DNA from: Roseiarcus sp963742305
GTDB taxonomy: Bacteria > Pseudomonadota > Alphaproteobacteria > Rhizobiales > Beijerinckiaceae
Reading direction: 5' to 3'
DNA length: 64,000 bases
NCBI GenBank assembly: GCA_963742305.1
Contig: CAVULN010000054.1
Span: forward strand, 1-64,000
Made by a program: the position numbers and the translations under genes. This document shows, piece after piece, positions 36,850 through 46,028 of this stretch. The notes beneath the pieces are model-generated. The model was not told the origin of the DNA and did not search any database. It saw only the letters and a list, made by a program, of their open reading frames with translations. Position 1 is the stretch's first letter. Each line of letters starts with the position of its first letter.

Positions 36850-38490
36850 TCAGCCGCTTACCGCGAGATGGCCGTGGAATTTCTGGCGCAGCTCCGTCTT
36901 GAGCAGCTTGCCGGTTGCGGTATGCGGCAGGCGATCGACGAATACGACATCGTCGGGGATCTGCCATTTCGCCAGTCTCTCCGACAGGAACTTGAGCAGC
37001 GCCGTCTTCGTCGGCTTCGCTCCGTCGCGCGGATGGACGATCAGCAGCGGGCGCTCCTGCCACACCGGATGCTCGACCGCGATGACCGCGGCCTCGAAGA
37101 CGTCGGGATGCGACATGGCGAGGTTCTCGATCTCGATCGAGGAAATCCACTCGCCGCCCGACTTGATGACGTCCTTCAGGCGGTCGGTGAGCTGCACGTA
37201 GCCGTCGGGATCGATCGTGCCGACGTCGCCGGTGCCGAGCCAGCCGTCGTTGTCGACCGCCCCGGCGCCCTCGCCCTTGAAATAGCCGGAGATCACCCAG
37301 TTCCCCCGCACCTTCAGTTCCCCGACCGAAACGCCGTCGTGCGGCACGTCGCTCCCGTCGCGGCCGGCGAGCTTGAGGTCGATGCCGAACACCTGGCGGC
37401 CCTGTTTGACCTGTACGTCGACGAGTTCGCCGGCGTCCAAGCCGTCATGTTTGGCGAGCGGGGCGCCGACGGTGGCGAGCGGACTCGTTTCGGTCATGCC
37501 CCACGCCTGCAGCAGGGACACGCCCATGAGGTCGCGGAACTTCTCGATCGTCGCGCGCGGGGGCGCCGAGCCGCCCGAGACGACCTGCTCGAGCTTCAGC
37601 CTGGACAAGTCGAGCTTCCCTTTGTTCGCTTCCACAAAGCTCAGGAAATTGAGCCAGATCGTCGGAATGCCGAAGGCCTTGGTGCATCCCTCGGTCTCGA
37701 GCAGCATGAAGATGCTCTCCGCATCGAGCCTCGGCCCGGGCAGGACGAGCTTCGCGCCGCACATCGCGGCGGAGAACGGCAGGCTCCAGGCGTTGGCGTG
37801 AAAGAGCGGCACCACGACGAGAATTGAGTCCCGCGCTCTCAGGCCAAGCGCGTCGGCGGCGCAGGCGGCGAAGGCGTGCAGCAAGGTCGACCGATGCGAG
37901 TACAGGACGCCCTTCGGATTGCCGGTCGTGCCGGAGGTGTAGCAGAGGGTCGAGGCCGTGTTCTCGTCGAGGAGCGGCCATTCGTAATCGGGCGAAGCCT
38001 TCGCCATGAGATCTTCATAGGCGAGAAGCCCGCTGAGCTTCGTCGTGGGAAGCGCGTCAGGCTCGCAAAGGGAGACCCAGTTGCGCACCAGCGGCAGGCG
38101 CGGCGCGAGGTCCTCGATCAACGGCGCAAAAACCGGATCGAAGAACACGCAGGCGTCTTCCGCGTGGTGCATGATGTATTGGATCTGCTCGGGAAAGAGG
38201 CGTGGATTGACGGTGTGGAGGACCCGGCCCGAGCCGGTCACGCCATAGTAGAGTTCGAGATGGCGATGGCCGTTCCAGGCGAGCGTCGCGACGCGGTCTC
38301 CAGGGGCCGCGCCGAGCGCATCGAGCACATTCGCGACCTGCCTGGCGCGTGACGCGACTTCCGCGAAGTTCGAGCGGTGGATGGCCCCTCCGGCGTCGCG
38401 GGATACGATCTCGCGGCGCCCGTGCCAGGTCGAAGCGTAGTCGACGAGGCCCGATATGAGGAGCGGGCGGCTCTGCATCAGCCCGAGCAT
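36850..38490 (-). CDS. acyl-CoA synthetase (AMP-forming), fatty acid type
   Basis: AMP-forming acyl-CoA ligase, 546 residues, of the group that includes medium/long-chain fatty acid and methylmercaptopropionate CoA ligases. The AMP-binding motif is YTSGTTGNPKGVLYSH near residue 184, the second motif QAWGMTETSP near 330, and the hinge and C-terminal parts GTGDVGTIDPDG and SGGEWISSIEIEN near 415-440. ATG 38490 is chosen because GGAGG lies five bases before it. The gene is divergent from the PfkB kinase and convergent with nothing close. Substrate chain length cannot be told. Confidence 0.88.
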   Translation of the reverse strand: MLGLMQSRPLLISGLVDYASTWHGRREIVSRDAGGAIHRSNFAEVASRARQVANVLDALGAAPGDRVATLAWNGHRHLELYYGVTGSGRVLHTVNPRLFPEQIQYIMHHAEDACVFFDPVFAPLIEDLAPRLPLVRNWVSLCEPDALPTTKLSGLLAYEDLMAKASPDYEWPLLDENTASTLCYTSGTTGNPKGVLYSHRSTLLHAFAACAADALGLRARDSILVVVPLFHANAWSLPFSAAMCGAKLVLPGPRLDAESIFMLLETEGCTKAFGIPTIWLNFLSFVEANKGKLDLSRLKLEQVVSGGSAPPRATIEKFRDLMGVSLLQAWGMTETSPLATVGAPLAKHDGLDAGELVDVQVKQGRQVFGIDLKLAGRDGSDVPHDGVSVGELKVRGNWVISGYFKGEGAGAVDNDGWLGTGDVGTIDPDGYVQLTDRLKDVIKSGGEWISSIEIENLAMSHPDVFEAAVIAVEHPVWQERPLLIVHPRDGAKPTKTALLKFLSERLAKWQIPDDVVFVDRLPHTATGKLLKTELRQKFHGHLAVSG

Positions 38491-38697
38491 GTTTTCCTCC
38501 CCCATTTCTTTTTCGATTTCTGGCGCCGGGCGCGGCGAGCGGCTGAGACCTCCCCGAACCTCCAGCCTGAATGGAGTTTATCCAATTGCGGCTTGTTGGC
38601 AACGAGGCCGTCCGGGCGCTCCCCGCTTCTTCGCTTCGGATTGACCGGGGCGTGCGCCAATGCGAGGAACCGCGCCGAAATGAATTCGAGAGGGGCG

Positions 38698-39696
38698 ATG
38701 AGCGCGACGGTCGAGGTCCTGGGGCTGGGCAATTCGCTGGTCGACATTCTGGCTTACGCGGACGACGATTATCTCAGCGCCCAGGAGATGCTGAAGGGCG
38801 CGATGACCCTGATCGACGAGGACCGCGCCGAGGCGCTCTACGCCGCCCGCGTCGATCCGCGCGTGATCTCCGGCGGCTCGGCCGCCAACACCATCGTCGG
38901 CGTCGCCTCGTTCGGCGTCTCCGCCGCCTATATCGGCAAGGTGAAGCGCGATCCGCTCGGCGCGACATTCGCCGAGGACATCCGCTCGACCGGGGTCGCC
39001 TTCTCGACCTCGCCCGCCGGGCACGGGCCGGCCACCGGGCGCTGCTTCATCTACGTGACGCCCGACGGCGAGCGGACGATGAACACCTATCTCGGCGCAA
39101 GCACCTATCTCGCGCCGCCGGATGTCGATGAGGCCCTGGTCAGGTCGGCGAAGGTCGTCTATCTCGAGGGCTATATGTGGGACCGCCCGGCGGCCAAGGC
39201 GGCGTTCCAGAAGGCGGGCGAAATCGCGCGCGCCGCGAACCGGCGTGTCGCTCTCACGCTCTCGGATTCGTTCTGCGTCGACCGGTACCGCGGCGAATTC
39301 ATCGACCTCATGCGGACACGAACCGTCGATACGATCTTCGCCAACACCGACGAGGTCCTGTCGCTGTACGAGACGCCGCATTTCGGCGAAGCGCTCGACA
39401 ATTTGCGGGCCGAGGGCGTGCTCGGAATCGTCACCCGCTCGGAGAAGGGCTGCGTCATCGTCAAGGGCGACGAGACCTGGGAGGTTCCCGCATTCCCCAT
39501 CGCCAAACTCGTCGACACGACCGGCGCGGGCGACATGTTCGCCGCCGGCTTCCTCGCCGGCCTTGCGCGCGGGCGCGACATGAAGGCCTGCGGGGCGCTC
39601 GGCGTCATGGCCGCGGCGGAGATCATCCAGCACCTCGGCGCGCGGCCCAATGTGTCCTTGGGCGAACTGGCGAAGCAGAACGGCTTGACGATCTGA
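38698..39696 (+). CDS. PfkB family sugar/adenosine kinase
   Basis: Ribokinase-fold kinase of the PfkB family, 332 residues. The N-terminal sugar-site motif is ISGGSAANTIVGVASFG near residue 60, and the C-terminal anion-hole motif with the catalytic Asp is DTTGAGDMFAAGFLAGLARG near 273. Its overall layout resembles the adenosine kinases of alphaproteobacteria, which salvage adenosine to AMP. GAGAGGGGCG before ATG 38698 is the ribosome-binding site. Its TGA abuts the stop of the convergent membrane protein gene. Confidence 0.85.
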   Translation: MSATVEVLGLGNSLVDILAYADDDYLSAQEMLKGAMTLIDEDRAEALYAARVDPRVISGGSAANTIVGVASFGVSAAYIGKVKRDPLGATFAEDIRSTGVAFSTSPAGHGPATGRCFIYVTPDGERTMNTYLGASTYLAPPDVDEALVRSAKVVYLEGYMWDRPAAKAAFQKAGEIARAANRRVALTLSDSFCVDRYRGEFIDLMRTRTVDTIFANTDEVLSLYETPHFGEALDNLRAEGVLGIVTRSEKGCVIVKGDETWEVPAFPIAKLVDTTGAGDMFAAGFLAGLARGRDMKACGALGVMAAAEIIQHLGARPNVSLGELAKQNGLTI

Positions 39697-40287
39697 TCAG
39701 GCCTCGCCGCCGGCCTTGGTCTCGGCCAGATGGCGTTTGAAGTCGGCCATCGATGCGAAACTGAACGTTCCCTCGCCCGTCTCGGCCTCGATCGAGCCGT
39801 CGGAAAAGATCTTGTAATTGGCGCCCGCCGACGAATAGCTGCCGATCAGGCTCGGCGGTCGCTTCGGCGCCGGGCCCTCCTGAACGGTCTCGCCCGTCTC
39901 GAGCGAAGGGAGGCGCCCGGCGCGATTGATATTGACCGGGCTTTCGTCCTCCGCCGCGGACGTTTCGTCCGCGCTTGCCGCCGCCTCCTCCTCGGCTGTC
40001 GGCGGCGCGGCGGAATCCCCTCCAGAGGCCTCGCTCATCTCAGCCATCGTCAGGCCCGAAACGGCCGACGGCGTGGCGGATTGCCGGACGAGCCTGGCGA
40101 GCGCATCGATGCGCCGGATCAGAATTCCGATGGCGAATGTCAATACCGCGACGCAAGCGGCGACCGCTCCCGCCACCGCATAGAGAACGCCGATGCCGGT
40201 CGGCAGAAGGTTGAGGCTCTGATAGCCGCACGCCGCAGCGGCGATCAGCAGCCCGAGACTTAGCGCGAAGATCAGTATCGCCATCAT
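39697..40287 (-). CDS. membrane protein of unknown function
   Basis: A 196-residue protein with two N-terminal membrane segments (ILIFALSLGLLIAAAACGYQ and VAGAVAACVAVLTFAIGILI). A long acidic, Ala/Glu-rich linker follows (about residues 90-125). The C-terminal segment, GSYSSAGANYKIFSDGSIEA and onwards, looks like a small conserved beta-hairpin domain in the cytoplasm. I do not know a named family. The gene is convergent with the kinase, the two stops lying side by side in TGATCA. Confidence 0.65.
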   Translation of the reverse strand: MMAILIFALSLGLLIAAAACGYQSLNLLPTGIGVLYAVAGAVAACVAVLTFAIGILIRRIDALARLVRQSATPSAVSGLTMAEMSEASGGDSAAPPTAEEEAAASADETSAAEDESPVNINRAGRLPSLETGETVQEGPAPKRPPSLIGSYSSAGANYKIFSDGSIEAETGEGTFSFASMADFKRHLAETKAGGEA

Positions 40288-40366
40288 CAGGCGGTCAGTG
40301 CCCGCATGTTTCGTGGAGGAGTGTCAACGCCCGCAATCCATTAGCATGAGAGGCGCGATTCGCCTT

Positions 40367-41080
40367 TCAATGACGTGAATCGCGCGCCCCGAAGATCGCC
40401 GAACCCACGCGCACGTACGTCGCGCCGAGCTGAACCGCAAGAGGCCAGTCACCGCTCATGCCCATGGAACGCTCGTTCAAGCCGTTGCGTTCCGCAATGA
40501 CCCCGAGCAGGGCGAAATGCGGCGAGACCGGCTCGCCTGCCGGCGGGATGGCCATCAGGCCCTCGACCTTGAGCCCATAAGTCTGGCGGCAGAGCGCAAT
40601 GAAGGCGTCGGCGTCCCCCGGAAGAACGCCCGCTTTTTGCGGCTCGCTTCCGGTATTGATCTCGACGAACAGGCGCGGGCGCTTGCCAGCCCGGTCGATT
40701 TCACGCGCGAGCGCAGCCGCGAGTTTTTCCCGGTCGACCGTCTCGATCACGTCGAACGTCTCGACCGCCTCCCGGGCCTTGTTGCTTTGCAAGGGGCCGA
40801 TCAGGTGAAGCTCGATCGTCTGGCCAAGCGCGCCCGCGCGCGCCCGCAAGTCCCGCCATTTGGGGATCGCCTCCTGCACGCGGTTCTCGCCGAAGCAGGC
40901 CTGGCCGGCGATCGCGATGGTGGGCCAGACCTCGTCCGCCGAAAAGGTCTTGGAGACGGCGACGAGCTTGACCGATTCGGGCGCACGCCCGCAGTCGCGC
41001 GCGCGGCGGGCGATCTGTTCGCGCAGCGCCAGAAGCCGCGCCACGGCCTCAGAGCGGGCTGGATTCAGCGCATCCGGCAA
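40367..41080 (-). CDS. YggS/PROSC family PLP-binding protein
   Basis: Pyridoxal-phosphate homeostasis protein of the YggS/PLPBP family, 237 residues, a single-domain alanine-racemase-like barrel. The PLP Lys is in VKLVAVSKTFSADEV near residue 44. GENRVQEA near 65 and HLIGPLQSNKAREAV near 92 are signatures, as is the closing GMSGDWPLAVQLGATYVRVG. Such proteins buffer PLP and affect amino acid and keto-acid pools; no enzymatic activity is established. It is divergent from ychF. Confidence 0.93.
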   Translation of the reverse strand: MPDALNPARSEAVARLLALREQIARRARDCGRAPESVKLVAVSKTFSADEVWPTIAIAGQACFGENRVQEAIPKWRDLRARAGALGQTIELHLIGPLQSNKAREAVETFDVIETVDREKLAAALAREIDRAGKRPRLFVEINTGSEPQKAGVLPGDADAFIALCRQTYGLKVEGLMAIPPAGEPVSPHFALLGVIAERNGLNERSMGMSGDWPLAVQLGATYVRVGSAIFGARDSRH

Positions 41081-41218
41081 ACGAGGCTCCCCGACGGGCG
41101 CCGGCTCCGCCCCTTGCGCGGCAGAATGATCGTCCGCTGTCGTCTTGTCCAGGCCGCTTGCCTTTTGGCTGAAGCCCGCGCATGAGGGCCCGACCTTCCC
41201 TCATCCATCACGGCTTCC

Positions 41219-42316
41219 ATGGGCTTCAAATGCGGCATTGTCGGCCTGCCGAATGTCGGCAAGTCGACGCTTTTCAACGCGCTCACCCAAACGGCCGCCG
41301 CGCAGGCGGCCAACTATCCGTTTTGCACCATCGAACCCAATGTCGGCGACGTGGCGGTCCCGGACAGCCGGCTCTCGATTCTGGCTGAGATCGCGAACTC
41401 GAAGGAGATCATCGCGACCCGGCTCTCCTTTGTCGACATCGCGGGCCTCGTGCGCGGCGCCTCGAAGGGCGAAGGGCTGGGCAACCAGTTTCTCGCCAAT
41501 ATTCGCGAATGCGACGCGATCGCCCATGTCGTGCGCTGTTTCGAGGATGGCGACGTCACCCATGTCGAAGGCCGCGTCGATCCCCTGTCCGACATCGCCA
41601 CCATCGAAACCGAACTCATGCTCGCCGATCTTGAAAGCCTCGAGCGACGGATCCCGCAAATGGAGAAGAAAGCCAAGGGCGGCGACAAGGAAGCCAGGGA
41701 ACTCATGGCGCTGGCCGAGCGCAGCCTCGCCGAGCTGAGGGAGGGACGCCCGGCGCGCGCCGCCTCTGTCAGCCGCGACCAGCGCCGCCTTTTCCAGTCG
41801 CTCGGCCTTCTGTCGTCGAAGCCGGTTCTGTACGTTTGCAACGTCGACGAAGCCTCGGCCGACCGGGGAAACGCCTTTTCCGATCGCGTCAGGGACCATG
41901 CGGCCAAGGAGGGCGCGGCTGCGGTCGTCGTCTCGGCGAAGATCGAGAGCGAAATCGCCGTGCTGCCTTTGGGCGAACAGGAGGCCTATCTCGAGGCGAT
42001 CGGATTGACCGAGCCGGGCTTGAGCCGCGTCATTCGCGCGGGTTACGAACTGCTGCATCTCGTCACCTTCTTCACCGCGGGGCCGAAGGAGGCGCGCGCA
42101 TGGACGATCGAGCAGGGAACGAGAGCCCCGCAGGCGGCTGGCGTCATCCACACCGATTTCGAAAAGGGCTTCATCCGCGCCGAAACCATCGCTTATGACG
42201 ATTATGTCGAGAATTGTGGCGAAGCCGGCGCGCGCGAGGCCGGCAAGTTCCGGCTCGAAGGCAAGGATTATGTGGTTGCCGACGGCGACGTGATGCACTT
42301 TCGCTTCGCCAATTGA
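41219..42316 (+). CDS. ychF: redox-regulated ribosome-binding GTPase/ATPase YchF
   Basis: YchF/OLA1 family P-loop NTPase, 365 residues. The G1 motif is VGLPNVGKSTLFNALT near residue 6, G3 is FVDIAGLVRGASKGEGLGNQ near 67, and the C-terminal TGS domain ends in GKDYVVADGDVMHFRF. YchF binds ribosomes and hydrolyses ATP rather than GTP in characterised members. Length and domain order are normal. Two MaoC-type genes follow closely downstream on the same strand. Confidence 0.96.
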   Translation: MGFKCGIVGLPNVGKSTLFNALTQTAAAQAANYPFCTIEPNVGDVAVPDSRLSILAEIANSKEIIATRLSFVDIAGLVRGASKGEGLGNQFLANIRECDAIAHVVRCFEDGDVTHVEGRVDPLSDIATIETELMLADLESLERRIPQMEKKAKGGDKEARELMALAERSLAELREGRPARAASVSRDQRRLFQSLGLLSSKPVLYVCNVDEASADRGNAFSDRVRDHAAKEGAAAVVVSAKIESEIAVLPLGEQEAYLEAIGLTEPGLSRVIRAGYELLHLVTFFTAGPKEARAWTIEQGTRAPQAAGVIHTDFEKGFIRAETIAYDDYVENCGEAGAREAGKFRLEGKDYVVADGDVMHFRFAN

Positions 42317-42320
42317 AGCC

Positions 42321-42776
42321 ATGTTGCACGTGCTTTACTACGAAGACTTTCCGCCAGGCGAAGTCGCCGAATACGGCGGGGTCGATGTTTCGGCCGCCGA
42401 CATCGTCGCGTTCGCGGTTCAATTCGATCCCCAGCCCTTCCATACCGAGGAAGAGGCCGCGCGCGGCTTGACCGGCGGCCTCATCGCCTCGGGCTGGCAT
42501 ACGTGCGCCTTGCTGCTGAGGATGAATTGCGACGCTTTCTTGGCGCGCGCGGCGATCATCGAGGAGGCTGGAATCGAGGAAGTCCGATGGGAGCGGCCGG
42601 TCAGGCCGGGCGACCGGCTCCATGTGCGCCGCCACACGCTCGCCAGGCGTCCTCGCGAGCGGCGGGGCGGCGAAATCGAGTTCCTCTACGAAGTCGTGAA
42701 CCAGGACGGCCTTGTCGCCATGGCTCAGCGAAGCCTGCTCCTCATCGAGCGGCGCCCTCAGGCGAAGGGAAATTAG
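42321..42776 (+). CDS. MaoC-like dehydratase with intact catalytic motif
   Basis: Hot-dog fold (R)-specific enoyl-CoA hydratase/dehydratase-like protein, 151 residues. The hydratase-2 catalytic pair Asp and His appears in FDPQPFHTEEEAARGLTGG near residue 35. It starts four bases after ychF and is followed after nine bases by a paralogue, so the two subunits probably form a heteromer. The acyl substrate cannot be deduced. Confidence 0.85.
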   Translation: MLHVLYYEDFPPGEVAEYGGVDVSAADIVAFAVQFDPQPFHTEEEAARGLTGGLIASGWHTCALLLRMNCDAFLARAAIIEEAGIEEVRWERPVRPGDRLHVRRHTLARRPRERRGGEIEFLYEVVNQDGLVAMAQRSLLLIERRPQAKGN

Positions 42777-42785
42777 CCGGATCTC

Positions 42786-43244
42786 ATGTTCTACGAGGAC
42801 ATTCGCATCGGCCAGTCGGTCCCGCTCGGCGAGGCGACGTTCTCGCGCGAGGCGATTGTCGCCTACGGGCGGCTGTTCGATCCGCGAATCGAGGCCGCCG
42901 CGAGAGGAGACGCGCCGCTCGCGGCTTCGGGACTGCATGTCGCGGCGACGGGCATGCGCCGCCTCGTGGATCAGCGCGGCGCGTTGCGGGCCGCGATGGC
43001 CGAGCGCGGGGAGACGCTTCCCGAGCTTGGCGTTTCGCCGGGGTTCAAGTCGATGCGCTGGCCCCATCCGGTGCGCGAAGGCGACATTGTTTCCTATTCG
43101 ATGGAGACGGTGTCGAAGCGCGAGACCTCCAAGCCGAGATGGGGTCTGGTCGGTAACACCTTTCGCGGGCTCAACCAGCGCGGCGAGGAGGTCCTGGTGT
43201 TTTCGAGCCTGGTCCTTGTCGCCCGACGGCCGGAATTGAAGTAG
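42786..43244 (+). CDS. MaoC-like protein lacking the catalytic His
   Basis: A second hot-dog fold protein of 152 residues, paralogous to the preceding gene (FYEDIRIGQSVPLGEATFSR compared with YYEDFPPGEVAEYGG). At the catalytic position it reads LFDPRIEAAARGDAP, so the Asp is kept but the His is missing. It is probably a non-catalytic partner of the MaoC protein encoded nine bases upstream, or a binding protein. The C-terminal half (GNTFRGLNQRGEEVLVFSSL) is normal. Confidence 0.78.
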   Translation: MFYEDIRIGQSVPLGEATFSREAIVAYGRLFDPRIEAAARGDAPLAASGLHVAATGMRRLVDQRGALRAAMAERGETLPELGVSPGFKSMRWPHPVREGDIVSYSMETVSKRETSKPRWGLVGNTFRGLNQRGEEVLVFSSLVLVARRPELK

Positions 43245-43383
43245 AACGTGTTTTGCGACTCGGCCCGGACTTCCGAATGGCGGGCCGGACCGCCGCCCGA
43301 TTTTCTGATGGCCCGGGGAGCGCCAAGGGCGTTAAAGTCTGGTAGAAGACTTGTCGTCAGCACTGGTTCAAGGGGAAGCTGTT

Positions 43384-44271
43384 ATGGCAATCAATCTCGT
43401 CGGTCTCGTGTCCCAGTACCTTACGCCGCAAATTGTCGGCAGCCTGGCGCGAGCGCTCGGCATCAACGAAGCGGTGGCTCAGAAGCTTGTCGCCGCGGCT
43501 GTCCCGGCGATCCTCGCCTCGCTCGGCACTGCTGCGGCGGCCCCGGGAGGCGCCCAGAAGGTGTCAGACGCAATCTCCAATTCGGACCCGGATGTCCTGA
43601 CCAAAATCGGCCAGGCGGCGTCGGGCGGCAACGCCCGGTTCCTCAACGACGGCGCCAATATGCTGAGCGGCCTGCTCGGCGGCGGGGGCCTCTCAAGCCT
43701 GGTGGGCGCGCTGAGCCAGTACTCGGGCGCGACGCATCCGGCCACCCAGTCGCTGCTCGGCGCGGTCACCCACGCGGCGGTCGGCACGATCGGCCAGCAA
43801 GACCCTTCAAACTGGTCTGACCCTTCCGCGATCCTTTCGCTGCTCAACAGTCAGAAGGGCGCGATCGCCGCCGCGCTCCCAGGCGATCTCTCCCGGGCGC
43901 TCGGCGCCTCCGGACTGCTCGCCAGCCTCGGCAGCGCCGTCACGGCGGCGACCCAGACCGCCTCATCGGCGGCCTCGGGCGTCGCGAGCACCGCGACCTC
44001 GGCCGCCAGCTCTGCCGCGAGGAGCGCAGAATCCGCCGCGAGGAGCGCCCAATCCGCCGCGACGAGCGCACAATCTGCCGCGACCGGCTCAACCGGCGGC
44101 TTCCCGACGTGGGCGATCGTTCTCATCGTCATCGTCGTGTTGCTCGCGATCTGGTGGTTCATGACCGAACGCGAGAAGCCGGCGGAACCGGCCAAGACGG
44201 GCCTCCTGTCAGCGCCCGTCGAGTACGCTCTGGACGCGGCGCCTTCTCCGGCCGGCCTGACGTTCGGCTGA
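43384..44271 (+). CDS. DUF937 family protein with Ala/Ser repeat and C-terminal membrane anchor
   Basis: A 295-residue protein. The first 190 residues form a DUF937-like helical domain (NLVGLVSQYLTPQIVGSLAR at the start). A low-complexity Ala/Ser/Thr region (about 195-240) follows, with repeats of SAARSAESAARSAQSAATSA type. A single membrane segment (TWAIVLIVIVVLLAIWWFMT, about 245-265) and a short tail complete it. AAGGGGAAGC upstream supports the ATG at 43384. Function is unknown. The gene precedes a lipoprotein hydrolase by 18 bases. Confidence 0.75.
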   Translation: MAINLVGLVSQYLTPQIVGSLARALGINEAVAQKLVAAAVPAILASLGTAAAAPGGAQKVSDAISNSDPDVLTKIGQAASGGNARFLNDGANMLSGLLGGGGLSSLVGALSQYSGATHPATQSLLGAVTHAAVGTIGQQDPSNWSDPSAILSLLNSQKGAIAAALPGDLSRALGASGLLASLGSAVTAATQTASSAASGVASTATSAASSAARSAESAARSAQSAATSAQSAATGSTGGFPTWAIVLIVIVVLLAIWWFMTEREKPAEPAKTGLLSAPVEYALDAAPSPAGLTFG

Positions 44272-44289
44272 AGACGGCGTTCTCGCGCC

Positions 44290-45564
44290 ATGGGGCTGGG
44301 CGCGCGCTTACGGCGTCTCCTGCGCCCGCCGGTCAAATGGGCGGGCGCCCGCCGATCCCCGATCGGCGTCATCTTGGCGGTCGGACTGGCGGCGCTGGCC
44401 GCCGGCTGTTCGAGCCGTCCTTACGGCACCCTTATCGTCGGGACGACCGCGCCCGACGCCAGCAAGGTCGACCTTCTCGTGGCGACGACGCGCGCCCCTG
44501 TCGTCCAGCCGCCCGGCGTCATGTTCGGCGGCGCGCGGGGACGGGGGCTCGATTTCGCCGACATCGTCGTGTCCATCCCGCCGGACAGCGCGCGCCAGTC
44601 CGGCGACATTCAGCTTCCGTCCTCGGTCCCCGGAAATCCTGAGCGCGATTTCGTCGTCCTGCGCGCCGACCGGATGGACCTGGCTCAGGCGAAAGCGAAC
44701 TTTAATTCGCGCATCAAGCGCACGCCGGGCCGCAGGGTCCTCGTTTTCGTCCATGGCTTCAACACCCGCTTCGAGGAAGCGGTCTACCGCTTCGCCCAAA
44801 TCGTTCATGACGCGCGGGTCGATGTCGCCCCGGTGCTGTTCACCTGGCCTTCCGGCGGCAGCGTGACCGACTACGTCTATGACCGCGACAGCGCGCTTTA
44901 TTCGCGCGACGCGCTCGAGGCGCTGCTCCAGGCGCTGGTCAAGGACCCGAACGTCGACTCGATCTCCATCCTCGCCCATTCGATGGGCAACTACCTCACG
45001 ATCGAGTTGCTAAGGCAGATGGCAATTCGCGATCGGGGGCTCTCACCGAAGATCCGCGACGTCATGATGGCCGCGCCGGACATCGACATCGACGTCTTCC
45101 GCCGTCAGATCGCCGAAATCGACGCCGGGCCCCGCCCGGCCTATTTCACCCTCTTCGTGTCGCGCGACGATCGGGCGCTGGGCATATCGAGCTTTCTCGC
45201 CCGCGATTCGACCCGCCTTGGCGCGCTCGACCCGACCCAGGAACCCTACCGGTCGATTCTGGAGAAAGGCAGGGTGCAGGTTGTCGACCTCACCAAAATC
45301 GGCTCGACCGACTTCACCAACCACAGCAAGTTCGCGAGCGGCGAGGTCGTGGGCGCGATTGGCGAGCGTCTGGCCGAGGGCCAGAACCTCAATGAGGCCA
45401 AGTCGGGCCTGATCGAATCGCTCGGCGGCTTCACGGGCGGCGCGATCGGCATCGCGGCGGGGGTCGCCAGAGGCGCAGTCACCGCGCCGGCCGAGATCCT
45501 CGATCCGACCCGGAGCGAAAAATCGGTCGACACTGCGGCGCAAGCCGCGACTTTGAGCCAGTGA
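44290..45564 (+). CDS. DUF900 alpha/beta hydrolase lipoprotein
   Basis: Alpha/beta hydrolase of the DUF900 family, 424 residues. A lipobox LAAGC with the lipidated Cys at about residue 40 follows a hydrophobic stretch (VILAVGLAALA), so it is probably a membrane-anchored lipoprotein. The oxyanion segment is VLVFVHGFNTRFEEA near 152, and the nucleophile elbow is ILAHSMGNYLT near 229. The His-containing NHSKFASGEV near 343 may supply the catalytic base. An esterase role is likely but the substrate is unknown. Confidence 0.82.
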   Translation: MGLGARLRRLLRPPVKWAGARRSPIGVILAVGLAALAAGCSSRPYGTLIVGTTAPDASKVDLLVATTRAPVVQPPGVMFGGARGRGLDFADIVVSIPPDSARQSGDIQLPSSVPGNPERDFVVLRADRMDLAQAKANFNSRIKRTPGRRVLVFVHGFNTRFEEAVYRFAQIVHDARVDVAPVLFTWPSGGSVTDYVYDRDSALYSRDALEALLQALVKDPNVDSISILAHSMGNYLTIELLRQMAIRDRGLSPKIRDVMMAAPDIDIDVFRRQIAEIDAGPRPAYFTLFVSRDDRALGISSFLARDSTRLGALDPTQEPYRSILEKGRVQVVDLTKIGSTDFTNHSKFASGEVVGAIGERLAEGQNLNEAKSGLIESLGGFTGGAIGIAAGVARGAVTAPAEILDPTRSEKSVDTAAQAATLSQ

Positions 45565-45611
45565 CGGGCGCCGCGCCGCCGTCGACCCGGTCATGAGGAA
45601 AGGTTGAGGGC

Positions 45612-46028
45612 TTGGACAAGACGTTGCCGATTCCCGTCGAACCGCGCGGCGATCTCACGGTCCGGGTCGCCGCCATGCCGGCCGACACCAACGCCAACGG
45701 CGATATTTTCGGCGGCTGGGTGCTCAGCCAGATGGATGTGGCGGGCGGGATCGCCTCCGCCGAACATGCGAACGGGCGCGTCGTCACCATCGCTATCGAC
45801 GCGATGACGTTCATCCGGCCAGTCAGGGTCGGCGACGTGCTCTGCGTCTACACCGCCGTCGACAAGGTTGGCCGGACCTCGATGAAGGTCCATATCGAGG
45901 CCTGGGCGCGCCGCCGCTTGACGCATGAGCGCGAGAAGGTGACCGACGCCACCTTCACCTACGTCGCCATCGACGAGGACGGCAGGCCCCGCCCGGTCTC
46001 CGTCGGACAGGCGCACGAGGGAATTTAG
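45612..46028 (+). CDS. acyl-CoA thioesterase, YciA-like
   Basis: Hot-dog fold acyl-CoA thioesterase similar to YciA, 138 residues. The signature MPADTNANGDIFGGWVLSQM near residue 22 holds the catalytic Asp region, and AIDAMTFIRPVRVGDVLCVY near 62 is typical. The start is a TTG with AGGAAAGG about ten bases upstream; the next ATG would remove the conserved N-terminal strand. It hydrolyses acyl-CoA esters in the cytoplasm. It overlaps the end of the convergent PodJ-like gene by four bases. Confidence 0.9.
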   Translation: MDKTLPIPVEPRGDLTVRVAAMPADTNANGDIFGGWVLSQMDVAGGIASAEHANGRVVTIAIDAMTFIRPVRVGDVLCVYTAVDKVGRTSMKVHIEAWARRRLTHEREKVTDATFTYVAIDEDGRPRPVSVGQAHEGI

